Positions 1 through 11,420 of a stretch of 64,000 nt of DNA are shown here, one piece after another (the stretch's first letter is position 1; each line of letters opens with the position of its first letter). The stretch comes from Maratus speciosus (Eukaryota; Arthropoda; Arachnida; Araneae; Salticidae). The notes below the pieces were generated by a model. It was not told the DNA's origin, did not search any database, and saw nothing but the letters and a program-made list of their open reading frames with translations. Made by a program: the position numbers and the translations under genes. The DNA is taken from contig OZ010792.1 in the NCBI GenBank assembly GCA_963932465.1, positions 744,001-808,000 of the forward strand. The letters run 5' to 3'.

Positions 1-966
1 AGAAAAAATAAATTGAATTTTTGAGATATTAGTTTCTAGATACAGCTTTTTTAGTTACTATGTTTTCATAAATCGTATGTGTTTAATAATTAATAGAAAA
101 TTAATATGAACTTTTAAAATGCTAAAAATAAAAAAAAAAATTGTTTACTATCATTCTTTTAATGGCATCAATCAGTAATTTTTTTTTAATCACAATGATG
201 TTATTCCCTAAATAATTTCAAAATTCGATATTAAAAATTTGGTACTTTCTTAGGATTCACAAATACATTACAAAAAGTAGAATTTTTATTTTTGATGTGA
301 TTTGTAAAATAATTTTTGAACAGAATATTTATTAGTTATTATCTTTTAGTTCGCATCTGATGTTTCTCTTTTAACGATTTAACTTACGACATAAAAAAAT
401 TATCTGTCAAATACATTTAGGCAATTTAGAAATACCCGTACAATGGAAATATTGGTATATTGTTTCATAAATTTCTTTGAAAACAGAAGTCGATTTTTTA
501 AAATGTTATTTGTAGAACAGATTTTTTTAGTTCACTGCAAATATTTATCGGGGAAAAATATACAGTAAAACGAAAAGCAAGAAATTGTATTCTCCCTGCG
601 ACAGATTTCATTATTGGACAAAGGTTACTCTAATTCTGACACGTAAGATGCTAATTTCGAGAAACTCTCAGAAATAACATGCCAGGAATAAATCCTGAAA
701 GATAAAACATGCACAAATAATTCGGGCTTTAGTACAATAAAAACATTCCCTTGAACAGGATTAGCCTTTTGTATGAGTGACCTTACCAGGTATAGTAGGG
801 GAAAATAAGTTCTACTTTCGAAGAAGGCTGCCTTCTTATTGTGCTTCTGACAGGTCAGAAGCGCAGAAGAAAGGGGGTGAAAAAATCTCGCAGCAAAATT
901 TCAGCATTCGGGCGTTTCCGTATTTTGAATGCTAGTGCGTTTTTAGACTTCAGTATTCAAAGGGTT
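1..966. other. AT-rich, no gene seen
   Basis: No open reading frame, RNA gene or repeat boundary could be supported. The stretch directly precedes the hAT terminus at 967-1450 and may be the interior of that element, but it does not resemble the matching interior of the 41899-55044 copy. Confidence 0.4.
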
Positions 967-1450
967 AAACTGTATCAAACTTTTTGGAGTTATCTAAAAA
1001 GTAGAAAGGTTATTTGATTCATCAAATGTGCAATAGTTACGCGATTTGGACATGGCAGTTTCATAAAGAAGAAAGGGGAATTTATTCCAATGCAAAGAAA
1101 ATCATTTTAAAATACTGAAATTCAAATGAGATATCTTTATAAATTTCTTCCATAAGATTAGCATTAGCGAGCAGGTCTTTTCACTTGACTGAAGTAACCC
1201 CTTAAACCTAAATCAGGAGAAAATAATTGCGATAGCAGAATTATCGAGCAAACCCTATCACTACTATGAAAGTTTCGGCCAGAATAATAGCTAAGTTTTC
1301 CAACAATTGTTTTTAGCTTCTCTCGTTATAATCGATTGTAAAACATCTCGATTGTACATTCTAGGAATTAATCGATGGCTGTATCAATTGTTATTTTTTA
1401 CGACGACGATTTTTCTCGATTGTCGAATTTTCGAGAATCGCCCATCACTA
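967..1450. mobile_element. Terminal part of hAT-type element, same family as 41899-55044
   Basis: This segment is near-identical to 54560-55044 and ends in the same terminus, GCCCATCACTA, preceded by repeated TCTCGAT words. Its other end lies beyond the left edge or has been lost. The 8 bases after it (GTCTTTAC, 1451-1458) would be the target-site duplication, but the partner copy is not visible. It interrupts the cysteine-rich coding fragment that follows on the - strand. Confidence 0.8.
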
Positions 1451-2070
1451 GTCTTTACTATTTTGAGGCTTATTTATGGTTTCAACACCTAATACTGTAG
1501 CTGCTTTAGTTGCAACACACTTAGTTATTTTTGAAACTTTCTTTTGCATGTAATTACGTTTTCTCTTTGAGGTACACCTACTTACCTTTATTGGCGATAA
1601 CTCTAACAATTCACAACTTTTGTTTAATTGTTCTATCACTACTGTGGGTTCATTAAAATCTGAATCAGAGGGGCTTTCTGTTCCTAAGGTGGTTATCCTG
1701 TCAACAAGACATTTTTTTCATATTTACTGATGAATAACAGGAAACACACAATTTTTTTCCTGGAATGAGGATATCTGGATTTGTTTTAGACATATCTAAT
1801 GATATTGTTTTTAGTGATTTTGCTCTGATGCTATTTGGATGTTTATTAAATGGATCACAACACTGTCTCTGTCTTAAAATATACCATTTTAGATATTTAT
1901 CTTTGTGAACCTTGCATATACTATTTCTATGGACAAAGCATTTTTCATCTGGGATTACATAATGCAATCTTTTTTTTTAATAACTGCAAATCACGTGAAG
2001 TCAATTGAAGAACAGGAATCGAATCAGTACTCAATGAAACACCAAGTTTCTTGCATACAAAACACTCCAT
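1451..2070 (-). pseudogene. Broken cysteine-rich protein fragment, unrecognised
   Basis: A protein-like reading frame starts at an ATG (2068-2070) and runs leftward until the hAT terminus at 1450 cuts it off. The first ~33 residues start MECFVCKKLG. They are joined to the rest only if one A is dropped from the run of nine at 1970-1978, so there is a +1 frameshift there. Next come a C/H-rich stretch with CFVH, CKVH, CCDPFNKH and a later CVSC pair spaced like a zinc-binding domain, a stop near 1701, and then an acidic and a Lys/Arg-rich tail ending NKPQNSK in another frame. A possible splice acceptor (TTAAG) lies just upstream of the ATG. It could be a decayed exon of a host gene or part of a transposon-borne gene. 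I do not know its function. Confidence 0.5.
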
Positions 2071-4282
2071 GTCCACCGTAGAATCTTAAGCACAAAATAA
2101 CTATTCTATGCCAGTGCATACTACATTGAAAACATCAACAGAAATGATGTTTAAAAGGGATAGTCAAATTTTTTTGTACATTATGATGTAATATTTCATC
2201 ATACTTTAATTACAACCAATTAGAAAACAGATGACGATACAGCAGCAATCTTTTCCCAAAATTGCATCAGCATACAACATGATGCAATAATTCATAAATT
2301 ATGTCAAATATTTTTTTTATTTAAAATTTTATATATAATGCAGTTTATAATAAGCTTACCCACAAAAGGTTTCAAAAATTTTCAACAAAAGATTTGTTGG
2401 ATACATTATGATAAAATTGCATAAACATATAACATGATGCAATATTACATCAGGATAGAAGATGATGCATTATTACATCATGTTTTGAATTCAAATAATA
2501 AGGAAAATAGATTATGCAAGATTAGCATTCATTTCATGAATTCTGTCATTCTTAGTATGTAAATTTATTGAAATAGAAAATACATAAACAGACATATTTA
2601 TATCTGAATATTTAATGCAACTTGAATGATGTAAATACATGCATACAGCAGAATTTTTCTATAAAGTCACATACAAATGTAAAACTTTTTAAGTGAGAAA
2701 TTTTTAAAGTAAGAAATAGAAATTTAGGTATAAAAATTGAATTTCTTGCATGGAAAACGTTTTGAATAGATTCCACATATACACATGCAGTAAAATCTCA
2801 TTTATATATATTGCATTTAAAGGTTTTTCACAATTATACATTATATTCTTTATTTATTTTCTTATTTTCTTCAGTGTTAAATTTTTTCAATTATACATTT
2901 TTAGCAATGACTTCTTTTTTTTTTTTTTTTTTTTTGGTGGGGGGGGGGGGGAGCAATTGGAGGGTGGTCCTATAAAAAACTTATGAGATTATATTTCATT
3001 ATAGTTTTACATTAATTCAGGGATTAAAAAATATTTAGTTTTGGCCATTATTTCTTAAATCAGGGATATTTACATGTTTTAAGATAGTCACTGCTTAGTA
3101 AGTGACATCCTATGTGTAAAAAGCTATTTTTTTTAAACGAAAAATTTTACCTCTCCAATTTTTTTTCTATTTAAAGTACACATATGGAGCAATGTTTTTA
3201 GCAAGTTTGAAAAAAATTATGATGGGTCATTTTTTTTATGGCCCATTACAGTAAGTCATTTTTTGAGGGTGATATTTTCAGTTTGAATGTAATAAACAGT
3301 ATTAAAATAAAAAATTACTATTGTTTTAATATCATATATGCATTCTTTATACAAATAGCTTTAAATTGATACCAGAAATATAAAACTTTGAGTCATTAGT
3401 TGTCAAGTTATGGACATTTATAGACATTGGGATAGCATCCAAGATGGCCGCCATTTGGTAAAAATGATCAATTTTCAAAAGGCTATATCTCAGTCAATAT
3501 TGCACAAATTATCCTAAAATTTTAGATTTGATGGTTTCACTACTACATCTGTCTGTAATAAAAATTTAAAAAAAATCTGTGACTATGGTGCAACAACTTT
3601 TCTTTATATTGGTTGATTTCACATGGAATGACCCAAGTATAATGATGAAAATTTTTACTTTTAGAAGCTCAAAACAACCAGTCAGGATAAAATGGTTCAT
3701 TCTGAGTTAATGATGTGTTCTGAAAGCTATAAGTAATCAATCCAGTGCTGTAATCAATTAACCTAAAAGAAAAGCTTTAAAAATAAATAAAATATAAGGG
3801 GTGGTCCGCTGTGTACTTAGGTCCACTGTACCCCACTCTCCCCTATCTATCTACATTCATCAACTGTAATCAAGTTTAATTCTAGTATGAACAAACTCAT
3901 GGAATTCTTAATAAGAATATTTTTTCATTGAAATGAGCCTTGCATAATCTTAGAGTTCCTGAGCAGCATTTGTCTCTTTTTCCCTACCCTCTCATCAGCC
4001 CTGAACACAAAAACATTGACATCAATGATTTTTACTTATTTTTATGAAAAGAGATCACTTTCAGATTTTCTAGAAGTAGCACCTGTAGATTAAAATAATA
4101 AGAAAAATAAATAACTATAATTGTAAAGTATGGATTGTTTCTTTTCACTGTTGAGTTCATGTAGACACTCTAGGTAAACTACATATCTATGCATTTATAC
4201 AGAATAAAATTGCACATAGATTAATTTTAAGGAAATTAAAGTAATTTCAACTTAAAAAAAATAAATAATAAGATCTACTTAC
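2071..4282. other. Non-coding AT-rich stretch
   Basis: No coding signal was found. It holds a T21 run followed by a G13 run (2915-2951). At 3430-3640 there is a repeat-like block with AAGATGGCCGCC and a GGTCATTCCATGTG motif (reverse strand), which look like remnants of a DNA transposon. No boundaries could be fixed. Confidence 0.4.
2915..2951. repeat. T21/G13 homopolymer junction
   Basis: An uninterrupted T run (2915-2935) is followed by GGT and an uninterrupted G run (2939-2951). Long G or C runs recur in the window and stand out in such AT-rich DNA. Confidence 0.9.
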
Positions 4283-4396
4283 GGCTTCCGATTGTTTTTC
4301 AGGTAAGTTTCCGAATTCTTTAAAGTATATGATACAGAAGTTTTCTTTTTCTGATGAAGATTCAACAGCAAGAACTCCATATTCATTTGTAGATGC
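4283..4396 (-). CDS. Candidate internal exon of an unidentified protein-coding gene
   Basis: On the - strand a pyrimidine-rich tract ends in TTTTAAG, is followed by exactly 114 bases (38 codons) open in one frame, and then by the strong donor GTAAGTAG. The peptide begins ASTNEYGVLAVESSSE and continues KENFCIIYFKEFGN before LPEKQSEA. It has balanced composition and no sign of a transposon protein. Both splice sites fit phase 0. Neighbouring exons were not found within several kb, which would match the long introns seen in PSMD6. I do not recognise the family. It is most likely a real exon of a - strand gene whose other exons lie outside or in unannotated stretches. Confidence 0.55.
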
Positions 4397-5459
4397 CTTA
4401 AAATAAACAAAAACAAGTAAACTATTTGTTAATTTTTTAAACCAGTACAGTGAAAACTATGCAGCATGGCACTGTGCACTGCAGATTTTTTAAGGTCTTG
4501 AAGATTAATTTAACAGATTTAAAAAAGAGTACTTTTATACAGTAGAATCTCACTACAATGAATGCCACTTTAATGAATTTTTCAGTTTAACGAATACTAT
4601 TTAAATTAGAAAAAATTCACCATACTTTGCTATTATAAATACTAAGCAATCGTAACCAGGCTTCCCGTGTTACAGATCATAGGTAGAATTTTTTTTTTTT
4701 TTATCGAAAACTAATAATTTTTTACATGCTATATATTTTTAGATTGCCCACTAACAATAACAGAGCATTTTTCTTTTGAAAAATATGAATTATGTAATCA
4801 AATAAAGTTTTGAAATTTATTAAAAGTGATATTTACGTATTAGCTGCATGCTGAGAGTTATTAACCCAAGATTATGCTACTATGGGCATCCTTTTATATT
4901 ATAATGATGTCATAGCTTTAAGCACATAGTTCAATTACATGTCTGTTAAATTTGTGTTTTATTTATATTATTCATGGGCTATGTCAATCTGAATATTCAT
5001 TCAGATTGTTTGATTCCCACAAGTTTTATAAAACAGTGTAATTGGATTTATTATGGTATCATTTTACCTGTTATTAAATGAGGTGAATATTTCTTTTTCA
5101 AAAAAGTGGTGGTAATAAGCAATTTCAATTATTAAATATTAATTTAATGCGACTGTTAAGGGTTAAAGCTCTTTTGTGACATCTTCAGGCCACGCTGCTT
5201 TAAAAATAAGAAGAAACGCCCATCTCATTATCAAAGCAGGAGCCGCGCTAACCCTTCGTCTACTCGCCAAATGCGTATACATTGTTAAATTGGCAAGAAA
5301 AAAATTATTATGGCAAAAAAGCTGGCGAATGATTTTTTTGGGACTCTTTTTATTGTGTAATCATGTTTTGGAACGTAAATGAATTTCCGTTTTTAGCGCG
5401 AGTTCACGTACGGCCGTATTTCCAGTCTATATTCCTCCTCTTCTTCTCGGCCGGCCAAT
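4397..5459. other. Non-coding; possible pogo/Tigger-like end at 4540
   Basis: At 4538-4620 a TA dinucleotide is followed by CAGTAGAATCTCACTACA and AATGAATGCC, which resembles the left terminus of pogo/Tigger elements. No matching right end was found. The open frame near 5176-5382 shows no recognisable protein. Nothing else is supported. Confidence 0.3.
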
Positions 5460-5695
5460 TAGGGGTGATTCTGTTCTGATTTTTCCGAAAATTTAAGGAA
5501 TTAATTTCCGAAAATTAAAAAAAAATCGGTCATCAATCCAAAAATTTGGACATAAAAAATATCGCGTATTTCGACAAATGGTCGGCAAAAAAAATTAATT
5601 TTGTCAATTGTCTGCAGAAAAATCGCGAATAAAACACAAATTTCATCGAAGAATCGCACGAAAAATGCAAATTTTTGTCATAAGATCGTGAAAAC
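5460..5695. mobile_element. Left end of minisatellite-bearing hAT-like family (locus A)
   Basis: The segment starts TAGGGGTGATTCTG and continues with the same bases as the bounded element at 30680, including a shared GGTCATCAATCC block. From about 5580 it enters the ~32-bp minisatellite (AAATTTCATCGAAGAATCG-like units). It is cut at 5695 by the next hAT element. Confidence 0.65.
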
Positions 5696-7189
5696 CAGGG
5701 TTCGCAAAAACCCAACCCACCTGGGCTTTTTCGGGTTTTTTCATGAAAAACCCAATTTTCCCCGGGGAAAATCGGGTTTTTTCAAAAGTGTAATGTATGC
5801 GATATTACATTATTGTATATTATATTATTTATATACTATACAGCAAAAAAAATATATATTGTTCCCTTATTACAATATAATTGTAATGTTATATTACAAA
5901 TTATATGAATTTAAATTAATTAAATGTCAGTGCTTCTTACAAAACTAACAAACTTAAAATAGGATATAAATTGTTAATTTGCTTTAAAATCAAATAATGA
6001 ATAGAATACTAAAATTTAAAATATATAAGAAGGAAGAAAAAAGGGGTAAACTAGTCAGATGTGCCAGTCCCAAAACTTTCTTCTATCTCATACATGTTAA
6101 TTCATAATTCTCTATCACAGTGCCAAAATTAAATGACAATCTATGTCCGTTATGAGAATTTTGTAAAATACAGGTTCATTGAATTGGATTTATTTAACAA
6201 GGAATAAGTATCATATTGTTTCAAACAAATTATTGAATTTTGGAACCTACCCTCTTGGATGTCCGCAACCAAAAATTACAACCCAAAGAGTATGAAATCA
6301 GAACCTGTTGTTCAATATACACCCAAGTCTAATAAGGATCTATTTGAGTGCCTCAGTTTTTTAGATATAGATTTTGCGAAAATTGTGAAAAATTCAGCAT
6401 ACCAATACCGCTTGTTGCACAATTTACACCAAAACCTAATCTGTAACAGCTTACATCAATGTGTAACTGAATCTGAAGTTTGATGAAAATCTGTGCATTA
6501 GTTCTTGAGATTGCAGAAATTGTACAAAATGCAGCACAACAGTGCCACTGTTGGGCGTTATACACCAAAAACTAATCAGCACCAGTTTATATCAAGGTCT
6601 AACTGAATCTAAATTTTTATTAAATTCCGTCCATTAGTTCTTGAGATAAAGAGTTATTGCTGAAATCATGAAAAATGCAACATAACAGTCCCACCTATTG
6701 GGTGATATACACCAAAACTTAATAAGCAACAACTTAGGCCAAATTGTAAATGAACCTGAAGTTTGATGAAAATCAGTGCATTAGTTCTTATGATAAGGCT
6801 ATTGCAAAAATTGAGAAAAAAGCTTTGTAAAGATAGAAGAAAGTAAAAATACATATTTTTTATTTTCATGGATATAATTGATTTGAATTTCTTAGACATT
6901 CTTATGATATGTCTTTACTATAATTATGTACTATGTATGTTGCCTATTATGTCTATGTTAGTAAAATATTTCAATTTGCTAAAATACATTTTTTTTTTTT
7001 TACTCCAAGTGTTTAATGTAATAGTTTTTATATATATTTTTAATTAACTGAAATGACTTAAATTCATTAAATATTGCTGAAAATTGAAAAAACCCACATT
7101 ATGGGTTTTTCAGTGGGCTTTTTCAAGTGGGCCCAGGCTGAAAAAACCCACAGGGTTTTTTCGGACTGGGCCCAGCTTTGCGAACCCTG
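5696..7189. mobile_element. hAT-type element, TIR CAGGGTTCGCAAA
   Basis: Left end CAGGGTTCGCAAA (5696-5708) and right end TTTGCGAACCCTG (7177-7189) form a 13-bp perfect inverted repeat. GGG/CCC-rich subterminal words (AAAACCC, GGGTTTTTTC) are mirrored at both sides. No matching 8-bp duplication is present. The left flank is minisatellite element A and the right flank is the LINE, so the junction has been rearranged. No transposase frame is left. A HINE-like element (6046-6848) sits inside. Confidence 0.7.
6046..6848 (+). mobile_element. HINE/DINE-1-like element, copy 1
   Basis: A 5' sub-terminal word ACTTTCTTCTAT (6075-6086) is repeated in inverted form, ATAGAAGAAAGT, at 6833-6844. Between them lie tandem units of about 137-147 bp, marked by CATTAGTTCTT at about 6495, 6632 and 6779. 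The first ~50 bases match the start of the element at 55757. Sub-terminal inverted words around a central tandem repeat are the known architecture of non-autonomous Helentrons (DINE-1/HINE). The assignment is inferred from structure. Confidence 0.55.
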
Positions 7190-7222
7190 ATAGAATGGGT
7201 CGCCCGGGGGATGGCCTGATGA

Positions 7223-7759
7223 TTGCGATTAAGGCGACTTGGTCTTCTACTCTTCTTAACTATAGTTCCCTCAACTTCTCAACTCTTGGGCATTCAGGTG
7301 TTTTTTGGTAACATGTCTCTTAATATCATCAATCTTTACTCCTCATCGGGCTCAGTGGTCGAGGATTTAACCAAAGTGATGCAGTATATCTCTGGGCCTT
7401 CTCTCATACTAGGTGACTTTAACCTTCATCATCGCCTGTGGGGTTCCCTGGTGTCCTCGTGCGACGGTGAAGCTTTCATTGACTGGATGGCAAACAGTTC
7501 GTTCTGTATGATGAATATAGATACTCCTACCCATGTCTCCCCAAGTGGCTCTTGTTCCTTGATAGATATGTCTATCTGCTCTTTGGATATTTACTTGAAG
7601 ACCACCATACAGGTGGATGAGGACCTCTTTGACAGTGACCACTTCCCAATCATCATACTGCGGATATTAGCACAGGCTCCCATAATAGGCCCGTTCTTTA
7701 TAAATGGCCAAATATCTGTCGGGAGATTGATAACAAGCTTCCTTCAGTCTCTAATTTAA
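7223..7759 (+). pseudogene. LINE AP-endonuclease domain, C-terminal part
   Basis: The readable domain includes GDFN (7412-7423), the expected H/W-containing stretch after it, a SLIDMS block, and the closing DSDHFPI motif (about 7631-7651), all conserved catalytic features of APE-type endonucleases that nick the target for reverse transcription. The N-terminal third of the domain is absent. An upstream piece in another frame (7196-7311) shows a frameshift near 7300. The frame ends at 7759, before the linker to the reverse transcriptase, through a further frameshift. Confidence 0.8.
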
Positions 7760-9037
7760 ACTATGACTCATTCTGTCAGGTGGTTCAGAGAGCGATGGAG
7801 AAGCATAGCACCGCCCATATAAAGTCACAAAAGACCCTCCCGGCCTGGTGGAACTCCCGTTGCAGTAATCTACGCAAGCAAAAGTTATTTTTCTGAGGAT
7901 AGCTCGTACCCTGGCTACCAGTGAGTATTGGGTTAAATTCAAAAGGACCTCTGCCAAGCTCCGGCAAGTGATCAAGGAGTCTAAACAACACTTTTGGGAT
8001 TCGGTCTGTAGAGACGCAAAAGACCCCAGATTATTGCACAAAGTCTTCCGGAAAATCTCCAGTAGGTCTAGCTCCCTGATTGATGCTCACCTTACCCTTC
8101 AAGTTGATGGTATGTCCTGCTCTGAAGCGGCGTCTCAGGCAGAACTATTTGCTGACCATTTTGGCAAGGATTGTGTTCATGAACCAATCCCTTTAACTTA
8201 TGGCTCCGGTAGTGAGTCCAACCTCAATAGCCCGTTCTCTCTTGCTCTTGACAGCCGTCATTTTGGATTCCAGCCGTTTTGGGATAGCCATGCTACCTTA
8301 ATCAGGCTTCATCAAGACATTGTCAATGCCCGGAGAGAGAAGAAGTACATTCTTGGCGTCTCCCTTGATATCCAGGCCGCCTACGACTCAGTGTACATTG
8401 ACAGTCTAATATATAAATGTTCTCAAATCGGCATTACTGGGAGAATTCTTCGTTGGCTCCATCATTTCCTCTCAGGGAGGTCCATTAAGGTCCACTGGAG
8501 GAACGTCATGTCGACATCTAGAGGTATTGGTAAAGGCGTTCCGCAGGGGGCGGTCCTTAGTCCAAATCTTTTTACCATTTATATGTCTGATTTCTTTGAG
8601 GTCTTAGGGTTCCTCGGTGTAAAGTTTTTAATCTACGCAGATGATGTATTCATCTACTATGAAGAAAGTTCCCTGGAAAGCTGCAGAGATAAGTTACATG
8701 AAGCACTCCGGCTTATTTCCCAATGGTGCTCTTATTGGAAGTTATCTATTAGACCGGACAAGTGCCATGCAATTAACCTGTCGAGACGCCTCTCAGAGTG
8801 CGATTTTGAATTCAGCATTAATGGTGGATTAATAGAGTGGTGCTCAGAGCTTAAATTCTTGGGCTTTTACTTTGCTCGCCATGGTGGCTTTCAGACACAT
8901 AGAGTACCTTTGGAAGATGGCGTTCAGTAAACTTAACATCCTCAAGGCTTTGGCCCACAAACGGTACAGGACAAGGTCCCATCATCTGCTCACCCTGGCC
9001 TTCTCATCGATTCGAAGCGGTATTGAGTACGGGGCAG
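7760..9037 (+). pseudogene. LINE reverse transcriptase, internally deleted
   Basis: Linker residues (7760-7967, frameshifted near 7890) run into a long frame from 7968. Visible motifs are LDIQAAYDSV (motif A, near 8366), GVPQGAVLSPNLF (motif B) and YADD (8634-8645, catalytic motif C). Between about 8250 and 8262 the chain jumps from the pre-RT linker straight to FGFQPF..RLHQD, so the RT finger motifs 1-2 (roughly 100+ residues) are deleted and the enzyme cannot be active. A frame change follows near 8880. The coding then continues to YGA at 9037, where the large hAT begins. Confidence 0.85.
9030..9037. repeat. Target-site duplication CGGGGCAG, left copy
   Basis: The 8 bases directly before the hAT TIR recur at 21155-21162. 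Removing the insert and one copy restores TAC GGG GCA GTG ATA in the LINE frame. Confidence 0.9.
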
Positions 9038-9118
9038 CAAGGGCGGATCTGGAGAGTCCTCAAGGGGGGGGGGGCAATTTTGGAAATTTGAAAACTCCAA
9101 TCTGATGCGCAGGTTGGG

Positions 9119-9400
9119 GCTAATTTTTTCACTGCGGGTCGTGTTACTTCTGCTTTTTGCTGTGGGTCGGGTTGACTTCTATTTTTTGCTGCGGGTCGGG
9201 TTTGGGTCCGGTTGACTTCTTTTTTTTTGCTGCTGGTCCGGTTGACTTTTACTTTTTGCTGTGGGTCGGGTTAACTTCTACCTTTTTCTACGGGCCGTGT
9301 TAACTTCTACTTTTTTGCTGCGGGTCGTGTTTGGGCCCGGTTGACTTCTATTTTTCTACTGCGGGTCGGGTTGACTTCTACCTTTTAGCTGCACCTAGCG
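9119..9400. repeat. Tandem array of ~30-36-bp GGGTCGGGTTGACTTCT units
   Basis: About eight degenerate units consist of a T-rich part (TTTTTTGCTG), CGGGTCGGGTT and GACTTCTA. Isolated copies of the same words appear at 9430-9480 and 10090-10120. It lies just inside the left end of the 12.1-kb hAT. Confidence 0.8.
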
Positions 9401-9696
9401 CGTTATGTTTGGGCAGATTGACATACATTATTTCGGGTTTGGGTCAGTTACAGATTGGGTTTTCGACAAGGATTCAGGTTGAGTCGATTTTTGAAAAGAA
9501 AGTCTTAAATATTTTTGAAGATAAAACCTACATACAGAAAAAACTCCATAACGAACACGCCAAAATAATTATTTAAGAATACTAATCTTCAGGATTATGT
9601 AAAAAATACAAATTTGGTATAAGACTGCTTGTCTCTTTATATCTAAGATGAATTGTAATTCAGTAAAGAATGCTTTGAAACTTATTAAAAAACATA

Positions 9697-9795
9697 CCGC
9701 GTGTCCTAACATGGACTGACTGATTTTAAAATTCAGTAACTTGCAAATTGTGAAAGCAATTTAAAAAAATCTTTCAGGAGGGTTATGTAAGATGT
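9697..9795 (+). repeat. ~95-bp segment with an inverted partner at 18795-18890
   Basis: Read in reverse complement, 18795-18890 matches this stretch, including GGAGGGTTATGTAAGATG at its end and GACTGATTTTA inside. Both copies lie next to AGGGGTGATTCTG-like hAT ends. Confidence 0.7.
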
Positions 9796-10001
9796 CAGGA
9801 GATTTTTTACTGGGTTTATTGATTTTACTTTACAATAGCAGCGACAGATGGCGCTGCAAACAATGGTCATTAAATCGGAGCCCGATTTCTGACCTACCTA
9901 CTTCGGGAACCGATTTAGTACCTATTGCTTCCAGCGCCATTTTTCATTGCTATTTTAAACTAACATCAAGAATCGCAGTAAAAAAACTCCTGATCAGGGG
10001 T

Positions 10002-11118
10002 AATTCTGAGTAAAAAAAAAAATCTGAAATTCAAAGCAAGTCTTCAGAAAGGTTACAGCAGATGAGGGGATTCACTCATAGCACTAATTATTTTTGTTGC
10101 AGGTCGGGTTAGCTGTTTTCGATTCGGATCGATTCCAGGCTGAGTGTAGATTCCTGCAAGCTGGGGGTTAACATGTTTTATTTCGAATGTTAATTCAGTA
10201 TATTATTTCAAGTTAAAAACTATACCTATAATAATAAACATAGATGTATGTATGTGTGCTGTTTTCTAAAGAGACCACTGTATTTTTTGCCCCGACTCTT
10301 TGATGAAATTCGCACTTCTTCGACCCTTTGACGAAATTTGCGTTTCTTCTGCAACCCTTTGACAAAATTAGTGTAATTTTGCTGCTCTTTGATAAAATTC
10401 GCGGTTTTTTCTCGCGACCCTTCGACAAAATTCATGTTTTTCCAGCAGTCCTTTGACAAAATTTGCACTTCTTCGAGTCTTTGACGAAATCTGCGTTTCT
10501 TCCGTAACCCATTGACGAAATTACTGTAATTTTGCAGCCCTTTGATAAAATTCGCATTTTTTTCCGCAACCCTTCGAGAAAATTCGCGTTTTTTTCAGTG
10601 ATCCTTTGACGAAATTCATGTTTTTAAAAGATTCTTTGACTAAATTCGATTTTTTTTCGCAATCCTTTGAAGGAATTTGCGTTTTCTCCATGTCCTTTGA
10701 CGAAATTTGCGTTTCTTCCGCAACCCTTTGATGAAAATAGTGTAATTTTGCAGCCCTTTCATAAAATTCAAGTTTTTTTTCCTTCGACCTTTCGACAAAG
10801 TATGCGTATTTTGAGCGATCCTTTGACGAAATTCGCGTTTTTAAAGCAATTCTTTGACTAAATTCGATTTTTTTTCGCGATCCTTTGAATGAATTCGCGT
10901 TTTCTTCACGATCCTTTTACGAAATTCGCGATCTTTGATAAAATTTGCATTCTTTTCGCGATCCTTAGACGAAATTCGCGATTTTTCGCGGCTATTTGAC
11001 AAAAATCGCGTTTTCTGCGCGATCCTTTGACAAAATTTGCGTTTCCTGCGATCATTTGATGAATTTTGCGTTTTTTCTGTGGATATTTGACCAAATTCGC
11101 GTTTTTTCCGTGATCCTT
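10002..11118 (-). repeat. Minisatellite of ~32-bp units (locus B) beside a hAT-like end
   Basis: CAGGGGTAATTCTGAG at about 10002, similar to the terminus of the 30680-34225 family, precedes about 25 degenerate units at 10285-11118. The unit reads roughly CCTTTGACGAAATTCGCG plus TTTTTTCGCGAT. On the - strand this equals the units at 5580, 30800, 33896 and 57262. Apparent short open frames here are by-products of the repeat. Confidence 0.8.
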
Positions 11119-11145
11119 AACCCTCGCACTGCGTATCTATATTAT

Positions 11146-11420
11146 AAAGGACAAACATATCTGTGCGTAACGCATACGTCATTTTGCGAATGGCAACACT
11201 TTGAAATTTGAAATAAAATTTTGGTTTTGCAATTTTCTCTACTGCAAATTTTTAAACTTCTAAACGTCGCATATTTTAAATTTTTACACCGTCGTATAAG
11301 GAAAAAAATGTTCTTTTAAATGCAATTTGTTTGAAAGCTATATGTCAATTTATTTTTGATATATTAATTTTTTTGTAGTTTTTAATACCATTTTTCTTAT
11401 TGTGGCAACAAAAGTAACCC
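11146..11420 (+). mobile_element. Helitron-like segment
   Basis: The segment begins TCTATATTATAAAG and shares over 200 bases with 16934-17170 (ACGTCATTTTGCGAATGGCA, then GCAATTTGTTTGAAAGC-like words). A reverse-complement relative lies at about 59100-59360. Its 3' end is not identified. The similarity to a Helitron candidate with a proper 3' end (16934-18535) is the basis for the call. Confidence 0.5.

Noticed and set aside
5176..5382. 68-residue open frame with a basic, leucine-rich product
   Set aside because: No start context, splice sites or family resemblance; the length is expected by chance.
6259..6899. Open frames of 70-77 residues on both strands
   Set aside because: They are the tandem core of the HINE-like element read in different frames.
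5696..7189. Claim of a target-site duplication for this hAT
   Set aside because: The 8 bases on each side (GTGAAAAC, ATAGAATG) do not match, so only the TIRs support the boundaries.
10213..11118. Several short open frames on both strands, and a possible CRISPR-like array
   Set aside because: They follow directly from a ~32-bp minisatellite with no unique spacers; the DNA is eukaryotic and no cas-like gene is present.
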